64,000 bases of DNA, from contig CM046870.1 in the NCBI GenBank assembly GCA_025617745.1, positions 24,657,501 to 24,721,500 on the forward strand, read 5' to 3'. A program made the translations under genes and the position numbers. Below, one piece after another: positions 51,101-63,100 of the stretch (positions are counted from its first letter, which is position 1; every line of letters begins with the position of its first letter). Under the pieces are notes generated by a model, which was not told the origin of the DNA, made no database searches, and worked only from the letters and a program-made list of their open reading frames with translations. This DNA comes from Heliocidaris erythrogramma (taxonomy: Eukaryota > Echinodermata > Echinoidea > Camarodonta > Echinometridae).

Positions 51101-54100
51101 TTTCACTGCCTGTCAAACCAAAAATAAATTCTCTCTAACATCATTTCCTCTTAATTAATGAGAAAGAATCTGCATGTGATGTGTCACCACAAAACCCAGA
51201 CAGAGTCACCAGATGTCGATATTTTTTTATTCATTTTTCTTGCATTTCAATATTCTTGTTTCTCAACCTTTATTAATATATGCTCATGCCCAGAATATAT
51301 CTACCCATAACACAAACATAAAGGCAAGGTCCAGAGAAAGGAGAAAAAAAATCAGACCTAAAATTTGAGACCAGTCAAGTGTGCAGACTTGGTTTGCTAC
51401 AAGAACAAAAAGTATTTTAGAATATGACATAACCAACAAAAATCATATTTCTAATGCCTAACACCATTTTTACCAATTTTACCACCTTGTCCTGGTTTCA
51501 TGGCTGCATGTCACATATGAGCATGGTTTCTTATGGACTCATCTCTTTCTAATTTCCCTACCAGTACCTCTCCAATAACAGTATTGAGATTGTAAAGATC
51601 CACTTTGCCTGTCTGATCAGAGAGCAAGGCTATGAAACACGTTCACAGACTAGTCTATCACAGTTTTTCAAATTAAGATATTGAACTAAATGTATGCTAA
51701 CAGATCAGTGGTCAAACTCCTAATGAGTTCAGATAAATCAAATTGTCATTTCACATTCTGATCGTAATATAAATTCAGATTAATCACAGTTTCTTTTGCC
51801 ACTAATCAATTCAGATACATGATCATGATTTATCACACAGAGATATAGAAATGATAATTCAGAGTTCAGATAAATCATGGTTTTATCACGTACGATCATA
51901 CCACTGATGAAGTCAAATTAATCACCTTTTATCGTATTGAGATCATACCTTTAGTGATTTCAGATAAATAACAGTGTGTCACAATTAGATCATATACAAC
52001 TATCAAATTCAAATAAATCACTGTTTATCATTCTTGATTACATGAAGTGATACCTTTCATGAATTCAGATAAAGAACATTTTGTTATATGATTAAAATCA
52101 TACCACAACAAAGTTTAGTTAAATCATATTTAATCATGTTAAGATCAGAAACTAATGAGTTCAGGTAAATCACAGTTTATCACATTAAGATCATATCACA
52201 TCAAAGTTCAGTTAAATCATATTTAATCATGTTAAGGTCAGAAACTAATGATTTCAGATAAATCACAGTTTATCACATTAAGATCATATCACAACAAAGT
52301 TCAGTTAAATCATATTTAATCATGTTAAGATCAGAAACTAATGAGTTCAGATAAATAACAGTTTATCACATTAAGATCATATCACAACAAAGTTCAGTTA
52401 AATCATATTTAATCATGTTAAGATCAGAAACTAATGAGTTCAGATAAATAACAGTTTATCACATTAAAATCATATCACATCAAAGTTCAGTTAAATCATA
52501 TTTAATCATGTTAAGGTCAGAAACTAATGAGTTCAGGTAAATCACAGTTTATCACATTAAGATCATATCACAACAAAGTTCAGTTAAATCATATTTAATC
52601 ATGTTAAGATCAGAAACTAATGAGTTCAGATAAATAACAGTTTATCACATTAAGATCATATCACATCAAAGTTCAGTTAAATCATATTTAATCATGTTAA
52701 GATCAGAAACTAAATGAGTTCAGGTAAATAACAGTTTATCACATTAAGATCATATCACATCAAAGTTCAGTTAAATCATATTTAATCATGTTAAGATCAG
52801 AAACTAATGAGTTCAGATAAATAACAGTTTGTCACATGGAGATCCTACCATTAAATTCATCACACTTAACAATGCAGATCTTGAAAATGTCTCTTAAGAA
52901 ATTATGTCAGCTATTAGATGATTAATATTTTACTGCTGTTTATGAAATAGAGATACTATGTACTTAGGAAAGAGGGTAATACCAAACTTAAAATCATGAA
53001 GAAATATTGAATTCTTCCTTCAATGTACACGTGAATGTCAAGAATAAGCATTTTCAAAATTCATCATACTTTTTATTCAAAATCTAAAATAAAAAGTATG
53101 AAAAAACTGGTCATATCAATCATCTTGTTAAATTTGTATTGTCATCAAAGTAATTGTAATGCTTTTTACTGAGTTTGACTTAATAAGATTAAAATATATT
53201 TGGTGTACATTTGATTCTTACATCCTCCAACAATATCACATCTACGTTGATATTTTTCCATGGATTTCTTTCTGTACATACATGTATTTCATATGTTTTT
53301 CATGCATTATCTCAGACATTATCCTTCTGATCTTGAACTCTCAAATTCTTTCGATGACATGGAATTCAAGTATGGAATGACTTCTACCTTGTCTCCCTCC
53401 CTTTTCTCTCTTACAGAAAGAAGAAATTAAGCGAAGATTTAATAATGTAAGTTTTAGAGGTTCAGGAAATATTTCCTGGAATGATTCCATCTGGATTTGA
53501 TTATGTGTGTATGTAAATCCACTTTGTACCATGTGATGGAAAAGAAAAAAAACATTGGATACTTTTGATTGTGTTTGTATCATTTGTTTATAGTCAGAAT
53601 GTCCTTAAACCTGTAAATTTTTGAATAACCCATTTTGGCTATTTTTCACAACATTGTTTTCATAAAAAACAGATACTTATATGCACAGGCAGAGGCACTA
53701 TGTTGATTTTGGCATGGTAACAAAATTCTAGAAATCATTTAATGTTTTTTTTTGGTCATTCACGATTGATTTGAACTGGTTTGTATAAATAATTATCATT
53801 GAGACATATAACTTGAAAAGTGATACTGTTTGTTTTGGACGATTATCAAACAATAAGTGATGATCACAAATATCATTCATGAAATGCAAACAAGCTACTT
53901 CTACAGGGGCTAAGTTTTTTGTTCTGTCAGAGATACCATACCTTTACATAACAAAAAATAAATTAGTTATTCCCATGTGCTGTTTACAGCATGTTCATCA
54001 CAACCCTGATGGGAAGTTCAGAAATTACCTTTTATTTTATATGCCCGTTTGAAATTGGTTACCTTTTTTAATAAGTGTCACTCCGTGGGCAGCCTGTAGC

Positions 54101-57100
54101 ATATGCTGGAAGAAATTCACGAGTTTAGAACCGCAACTTGAAACCAGCAAGTGGCGCAAAGTATTCAATGTTTTGATATTTCATTCCCAGCACAGGGCCC
54201 TGTTTCGTAAAACCTAATATCAATAACAAACTGTTATAAGCTACTGAAATCATAGCAAATGATTGGCTGAAGGTTATTGATAGCAATTTTTATGACACAG
54301 GATCCAAATGATGATAAACAGAGTTTGAGATGTTGTGGTCTCTTTGCTGTAATGTGATATCTGTCATAACCATGGACATCTTATATAACCAGTCATTCAT
54401 GTGTGTTCATAACACATGTTCTACCCAAGTTCCCATTTTTTAACCCATGGAATGCAATATAATCTTGCATTGAATATATTACAGTGACAGTAAACTGGAG
54501 CTCCTCAATAAGCACCATCGTTCAACAGGATTTGATAAGTGTCCGTGCCTCTCATTTTCCCATCATGCCCCATTCTACTGATGTAAAAACTTAAAATGTA
54601 CCTGCACACAATTTTCCACAATGTCAAGTCAAAAAGAATAGTTTGAAATATAAAATTTGCGTATTATCCAAACAATCTGTTTATCAAAATTCAAAATGAA
54701 ATGCAATTGATTTTCAAATTATAAGTTTAATTTAGCAAATCACTGTAAGATGGCACTGTTCAAATTCTGTCAGTTTATTGCCACTTTAAAGTTTTCATGA
54801 ATGTCACACTCAAGCTGTCCACATCATATCTTGAGTGCTAGAAGGGCATAAGCTCTATCCAAAATAATGAGTTTAAGGCCCTTCTTGCTCTCAGCATGCA
54901 GACAGATGCAATTATTGTGAATGTAGGAACAGCATTTTCTCTCACAAGACATGTTAACCCCTTCCATGCCACCAGATTTTTGAGCAATTGTTAAAAATAA
55001 ACTTTCATGAGTTGAATATTAACATTCAACTCATTTTTTTTCTTGAGCAAACTGGGCAAAGATTGATTGCATAGGAATAAACATTATATTGGAGACACAA
55101 GTTTCTGTATGAGGAAGAATTTTCAAGCCATTCTGAGCCTAAACAAAATGTTCAACACTAACATTTTTTGGCGGGTTTTGCTGCCCACGGCATGGTAGGG
55201 GTTAAATGTACATTCGTACGTGTGTATCATCTTCTTGGACCAGTTCTGAATTCTGACCAGTATTGAGGTCTTTGTCTTTTGCTTCATATGCTCGTTGATT
55301 ATAGTGGAGTTGGTTACAATTGGTTGATAAATCACACATCCTCTGTTGAGAGCCAAAAGGGTAATACATCATTTCAAAGATTGAACACCCTTCTGGCTGT
55401 CAGCTGACAATATATATCGTCTGTTTGGAGCCAGAAGGGCGTTGACTCTATACTTTAACACAGAGTTAAGGACCTGGCCTCAAACAGACAATATATTGCA
55501 TATGTCGCATACTTAATGTATGTAAGTTGTCTCATGTTATTGGGGTGATCTTTCCTCCAAGCATTTCATGGTTAATTAATTCAATATTTAAAGGCTCTCC
55601 ATGCATCTTCACTTTCTAAATTATTTATGCATGATATTTCCTCCCAAATCAATCTAGATTTAAACTTGAGAAAATTGTTAAACGGTATCTTCTTAATATG
55701 TTGAGAAATCAGTCCAAGATATTCTGGAAAGCAAAATTGTGTGGATCGTGACGATGATATTAGCTCATGCGAAATATACTTTGGTGTGATTTTACAACAT
55801 CAATTTGATACCATGTTCACTCACACTTCCGGCTCCTGTCTTATATAAAGAGTTGTTTCTGATCCGCAGTGATCACAAGTCCGTTTGTAAATTGCAGATT
55901 TACAAATGCCTATCTCTTTTGTACAGAGTTGAGATTTATATCAAGTTGCAATCGATTTGAAACAATCACAACTGGACTTTGATCTTAAAGTCAGATTTTA
56001 AGTAGTTCTTGTTTAAATTAATGTAAACTATACTGCTGTTTAATCCCAGCATGGTCATTGAACAAGATGTATTATATGCATTGTACATATGTGCATCAAC
56101 AAGATATTATCTTTTATGTATGCTGTACCTATGTATAAACACAATTCATTAGTAACTTTTTACTATTCCTGCATTCTTGTAGATTTAATTTAAAAAATAG
56201 TTCCTCTTTTATATTTGTCAAAAAAACTATTATTGATAAATGTAAATGGTTCAATGTCACTCAGCAAGAATTGTTTCAGCATCGAAGAACTATTCAAAAT
56301 AGCAGTACATTATTTTGAAATCTATCAGATTCCTTTTTATCAATTTATTGAAGTTGAACATGAACACTTTATTTTTAATACATTAAATGCACATAAACAT
56401 TACAATCATTCATCATTATCATTACACTACAAAGTATATTCTTACTTTGCAACTGTATTAGGCGGTTGTCTTTCTCATCATATCGCACTTGCTTGTTGCA
56501 TTTTTCCCAAATACTTGTATATTTTTTGGATCATAATCATGCTAATGTTCTTACACATCTATTAGTCAATTATTACTTATTGAATGTTTAACTAGAGTTA
56601 CATCTAACTTATTTATGACTTCTTCATGTTTCTGTTTCATTGATAAAAATTTGTATGTGTTTTTATGTCTTCTAACATTTCTTTGTTGATCCGTTTCAGA
56701 TCATCTCACTTTGATGATTTTTTTTTGAGGGGGGGGGGGGGTGTTATTTTCTCCCATTTTTCTCTTTCTTTTACATTGAATTTTCTAGATGCAAATGTTA
56801 TTTTCAACCTCTCTCCCAACCCTCCTACCCCCAGTATAGTCTCACACAAAAAAAATTACCTGCCATTTCCCTCTTATCTTACTCATCTCTTTCCACTCTC
56901 TCTTTTCTCTTATCTCCTCTTTCTCCTATCCCTCTTTTTTAAAATCAGTTCTTATTAATTTAAATCTGTGCTTGTCAAATTTTGTGTGTGGAATTTTGAT
57001 ACCGGTACTTCAGTGTCGTTTACCTGTTTATTGTTGTTAAATCTGTACCCTCTCCCTAATTTTGATCTTGAATGAAGTTAGGTGTTTTTCCCCTTCTCAA

Positions 57101-60100
57101 TTATCTTCTGAGGCCATGATGATATATCTCTGCTCCCACTTCTCCTTTTGTCTCTCCTCTCTTTCTCTCTTTCTGTCAATCTCTTTCCCTTTTGCTCTTC
57201 CCTCTCTCTATCTTGTACTCATTTTACCCCTTCTCTCTATCCCCCTCTCTCCCTATCCCTCCCTCCCTCTCTCCCTTGTTCCCTTCCTCCATTCTTCCCT
57301 CCTTTCATCCCTCCCTTCTCCTTTCTTTCTCTTCCTCTCGCTACCTTGTACTCATTTACCCCTTTTCTCTATCCCCTTCTCTCCCTTGTTCCCTCCCTCC
57401 ATTCTTTCCTCCTTTCATCCCTCCCTTCTCCTTTCTCTCTTTCTCTTCCTCTCGCTACCTTGGACTCATTTACCCCTTCTCTCTATCCCCCTCTCTCTCT
57501 ATTCCTCGTCTCTCCCTTGTTCCCTCCCTCCATTCTTTCCTCCTTTCATCCCTCCCTTCTCTTTTCTATCTTTCTCTTCCTCTCTTTACCTTGTACACAT
57601 TCTACCTCCTCTCTCTATCCCTCTCTCTCTCTCCATTGTTCCTTCCCTCTATTCTTCCCTCCTTTCATCCCTCCCTTCTCCTTTCTATCTCTCTATCTAT
57701 CTGGCAACCAATCAGTCTATCTCTGTCTTTTATATCAAGCATGCCAGTGTGATCATTATTAATTTAATTACATTTTGTACTTTTGATGTTCTTGAAGACG
57801 GTGCTCTCCTAACTTTGTGTATGAATCTCCCAAGCATATGAAGTGTGATTGATACTAGCACAGTTGTGAAACAATCATATCCTCTTAAATATTCCAGATG
57901 ATCACGCGAGATCACTTACACTATCCTATCTCTCCCCTCCCTCCCCCATCACAGAGGATAAGTGTTTACGACTCCAGCGCCTTGACCGACATGGCAGTCA
58001 GAGAGAAGGAGGGCATGCTCACTATGACGCAGATGAAAGATAGAGGGCGCCAGAAGAAAGGTCGGCCTGGCTACGCTGTCCTGGCCGGTTCACAACTCAA
58101 ATACTACAAGGATCACAAGCACTTTGAGGTAAGTGGCCAGTTTGTTTCTTTCACAGTGAAATTCAGAGAAGCTGTTTCAGACATGCAGAGAGAAATGGTT
58201 TAAGGCTTGTTCACACATGAAGCGGCAAACCGCCTAAAAAAAAAACGCAGTGGTTTTTTTGTGTTTAAAATGAATGGCAAGTGGGGATGCATGATGCAAC
58301 AAAAGGTCCTACATGTAATCACTTACATGTGTATTATGAGATAGCGAAATGTGATGCGCAGTATGCTTTAAAAAAAAGAAGTTTTTATTTTAAGGCTGTT
58401 TGCAGCTTAATATTTGAACAACCCTTTTAGGCGTATATAAAGAATGAAGGGTATGAGGAATACATATCATTATACCAATTAATAGATGGATTTATATCCT
58501 ATCTTTATGGAAAGAGAGAGAGAGAGAGAAATAGAGATAGAGAGACTGTTACATTGACAAGCAGATAAAAAGGGAGAGTAAGGAAGAGAGAGAGAGAGAG
58601 AGACGGACAGATTTGGAGAGATTTCATTTGAAATTGAGAGAAGAAAGGAACAGACAAACATGTCCAAATAAATATTGATGAAGTTACAGCAGGTAAATTT
58701 ATATCAAACAACTAATAAGCCACTTTATGATTGCAGTTTGCGCATGGGCAGATTAAGGTCATTTTTATCGAGTTCAATTGACCTTGATATGATGTCATTT
58801 CGTACGCACCACGATGCCAACATCAGTATTATTTTACTATAGAGTTTAATACAACGCTGGATTTTACTTGTTAAACAAGTAGCACGTACACCAAAACAAA
58901 TGCGCCTGCGCGTAAAAATGGAGGGTCAATTGAGCATCATTTGGACCATGTAATAATTACAAATTGGCTTATTCTTCAGATGTGTATATGGTGTTTAATG
59001 TGTAGGATGCGGAATTCGGTTTGATCAGCATTGTAACCGTCTGTGAAACAGTTCCTGGCAGGAATGCTCCCCAGGAGAGTGGAGAAGGTGTACATTACAC
59101 GTAATTGTGGGCAAGCCTAAATCCGATGACCAGGGTTATAATGTGTATCTGTAAAGCCATTTAATAGAAACATAGTACATGTATTATGTGCTATGTTGAT
59201 CCAGAATAATGATTATTATTATTATTATATGGATAATGTCATATTTCTGCATTTATTACAATAGAAGGACGTCGGCAACCCAGAAGTGGGTCTAAACCTG
59301 TGGAGAACAGAGGTGGGTTGGACCAGAAGCAGGACTCCCCAAAAGAGATTAATCTTTGAGGTAAGGTACTGTGTTAACCCGTTGACTACCGAATCATATC
59401 ATTCCCATAGGTTTGATGCATTATCTACCTGGTTTCTGTAGAAAATTGATTAAGATACCTGCAAGCATCATTGGGATATGCCTCACACCAGAAAATTGTT
59501 TTCACTGAAAGTAGAAAATTCAGAGAAACACAATGTAGTTACTGTTAAAAAATCTAATATGTGGTAAAGAGATTGGACAAATAATGAGAAAGTTACGAGC
59601 AGATAGAAATCTCCTGCAATGAGAATAAGGAGTATAGGTCTCTTGTAAAGAGGATAATCTTTGAAAGAAGAAACATCAGACAAACAGTTGTATGTACTGT
59701 TGGAAAAATATAATGACTTGTATGATAAGAAAGTGGACGTGTAGTCAGTAAGTCAGGATGCTCAAATACATGTATTGGAACATGTATGGAAGATGCGTAG
59801 GAGTGAACAAATTTTCTCTTCATATTGTGAGCAACTCGTGTTGTTCTCCATGGTTTGAAAACTGCTGTATTTCTTGAAAATGTTGACTTCAAAGTCCTTG
59901 TACTTGATTGTTAGGGGGAGTTGTCCTAATCCCTATTCTTATTAATAATGGACTGTCCATCTGCTTTGGTAGTCTCTGGATTTTCAACTGAACTTTTCAT
60001 TGATCCCTTGCAAGTGTTTGCAGATGGTTGACACTGTTATTTTTGAACTCTTACTCTCTCATTTGTGAATTCCTTTTGAAGTGTCAAATTTATATATTTA

Positions 60101-63100
60101 ATTACTGAGCTGTAAAAAGAATAAAAAATGTCATTGTTTGTCCAAACTCATCCGTAACCATTGTGGTGGCAGGGAAGGCAAGTCCCTCCCAAACTTTCAA
60201 TCTTGCATTTTGTTGTTCAGTACTCTAGGCTACTAGTGAATGTCGTTGAATTTCATAAAGTTAAACTTGCATAATTCAAAGTCGCATAAGTCAAACTTTA
60301 CCTAAGTCGAATCATTTCTTTTTGACCAAACTATGCAAAACATGTGTTATTTACTTCTAAGGTGAATTTTAAACTATTTTTGTGGTCCCAAAGACCAACA
60401 AGTTCAACTTATGCAAAGTTACATGTAACTGTATTTCTAACCGAATTGTGTGGCAAATATTACTACATTGTACTTGGATGAACAAACGGTCAGTGTAAGA
60501 GTTCCTTTGAATCTGTTATTTTTGTTCTACCATTAGATCTACATGTACCTTCTACTTACATTATGTGTCCTTTGCCTCAAGGTCTTTCATGATCCTCAGC
60601 TTTGAAAGGGTTAACCTCCATCTGTGTTGTACATGTATGTCACTGCTGATCTGTGACACTCTAAGCATTAATGGACATGTTTTGTTTTGTTCTTACTTGA
60701 TATAGCTGACCACTGACAAAGGAATATTCTTGGTACAAGGAGAAGACGAGATGAGTAGCCAGTCGTGGTTTGAAGCCATCAAAGGAGCAGTAGCGGTAAG
60801 TCTTCAACCCATTTTGCATTACTGAATGCAAAGGCCAATGACTCCTTTCGTGTTGGTTGTGCTAGACTTTGATTAGACATGACATAGTGATAATCAATTC
60901 TGAAAAATTTCCATTTTAAATGTTCATATGAGATCTTATCATAATATCTTTAAAGACCTATGGGGTGTTGCAAGAAAGTTGCGATTGATTGCAAGTTGCA
61001 ACTGATCGGTACTGACCAATCAAAATCATTGTTGCAAGTGCATCTTCTTGAATGGGCAGACCCTGAACCATTCAGAATGGTTGTTCTAATTTGCTTTACA
61101 ATATGCAATTGATTGCAACTTTCTTGCAACACCCCATTAGTTGGGTACAAGGTATGTGGTGGCCCTAAAAAGTTAAAACACAAGTTTTCCTATGTCCACT
61201 GCAGCTTTCCAAATATCTTCTAGGTCACTGGAGAAAAGTATAATTCTTTTGCATTAAACACGGATTATGAATTACCCTTGAAAGTTCTAATATCATTTTG
61301 CCATGGCATTTCAATTTTTGATCTATGCACAATTCGTCTGCAGGAGAAGATTTCAAGAAATATTGAACAGAACATGGCGTTGAAGAGAGGCATACAAAAG
61401 CTTTTCATCTTGCACTCCTCAGAGTATACCGCAAGAATGAACAGAAAAAGTATGATTGCGGGGCCCACAGGGAGAGCAGTATATAATACTTACTATAATT
61501 GTTATTATTATTATTAAAAGCGAAATTTAACAATATAATCGGAAATTAAAGGAACAAAGCGCGAGAAAAATATAAAACAGTTTGGCTGCCTAAAAATAAC
61601 AGAAAGTTAGGCTTATTGCCAGCCTGTATTTGTAGTAACGGGAGCTAAGATAATATGAGCGTCCTCATATTGAACTTTAACTGTAATCCTAAGAGAGATT
61701 GATATTTTGTGTTTTATTTCATCTCCCATCCATGATCAGGGTCAAACAGGGACGTCGTCGTCCTACAGTCCAGAGGAAAACGATGATAACCTTTCACCTT
61801 TGGCACCAAGCCCTGGCAGTAAGTGGGATCATCATTTCTCCCATTGTTTATTTAAAGATGAACTTGAGTTCTGGTCATGCGATTACATTGTGAAAGAAAC
61901 TGTTTGGGAGCAGTCGGGGAAAATAGAGGATCACATAAAACCCCCTCGCGCGGAACCAAACTCCTACTTCGGTGCCACGCGGGCCCATATTCTATGGGAG
62001 CGTATACGGATGCGCCGCCTAGTCTCCTCACAAGTCACTGTATTGTACATGTACCTTGAGACTGTGTTTCAACTTGCAATATCTCTTTATACATTTGGAG
62101 CTCATATTTTTGAATATAGTGTAGCGACATTGAACCTCTAACATACAGAGCAAAATGTTTTTGTTGGCGATTGGTACCCTTTAAGGCAGTGTGTATCTTA
62201 CGGGGCTCCCTTCAACATGTATCCCGGAAATTTGGGAAAACCCAGAAAATTAGTCGGGGAAGAGTCTGGAATTTTGAGAAAAGTTACTCCAATCAGGGAA
62301 AAATTAGGCAATTCGATTGGCCCCAAAAGAAAGTATCCAGTCTCTCATGTCTTTGCCTGTGTCCAAGTCCATGAGGAGAAGATGTTTCAAACTGAATAGA
62401 GGTTGAAATAATGATATGGAATTTGAAACTCAGTCCGGCAAAAAACAAGGGATCTTTTGTTTCCATAAAACGCTTTGAACCGTGTCTTTGCTTGTAATCT
62501 AGAATGGTATTTACTGAATTCATGACTGTTGTATTCATAGATAAGAAAATTATACTACTTAACAGATTTTATACATCAATCTCTCCTTTAGATATCAAAA
62601 TATTCATATCAGAAACTTATGAAACGCACATACATGTATAATATCCTATACATGTCGGTGCAATATGTATACTGAATGGTTCACAGCCACACAGTGCACA
62701 CTGGCTGTTGGAAATTAAAGATTGTTCATTCATTTTTCTGAAAATCAGTGTCCTCACCGCATGACGTTGCCATGAAGAAGAGTAACAGTAAGATCAGAGA
62801 GAAACTAAAGAATTTCATCTTTACGAGACCGGAGAAAGAAGATCTTAGACGCAAGGGCATCTTGCAAGGTTTGTTAACCCTTTAGTGTAACACTTGCTTT
62901 GCAAATCATTTTACAGTTTGCCGATCTTTGGCTTTTATATAATTCAAAATTTTTAATTTTAGAACCTCATTTTTTATAGTTTCTAATTTTGTGTTTTTTT
63001 GAAGGTCCATTAAAGTGATTTGGTAACTTTGTAGAGGCTTGATAAAATCTGAGCTGCCTGGCCATACATGCTATCAGTGTATTTAATGTGTAAAAATGAA

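Larger units (their letters stand above)
53447..57115. other. Intron before the PH exons
   Basis: No exon was recognised. Contents are hairpin-family copies F, G and H (54836-55500), a foldback copy (54190-54300), a poly-G run (56729-56741) and AT-rich sequence. Confidence 0.45.

Noticed and set aside
57062..57841. 259-codon plus-strand frame with overlapping 204- and 186-codon frames
   Set aside because: All three plus frames are open across the same pyrimidine minisatellite, the mark of low complexity rather than coding.
61344..61517. Possible exon after TTCGTCTGCAG with frame EKISRNIEQ onward
   Set aside because: The acceptor is good, but there is no donor keeping phase 0 and the frame runs to a stop in a TAT repeat; skipping it joins 60795 to 61740 cleanly.
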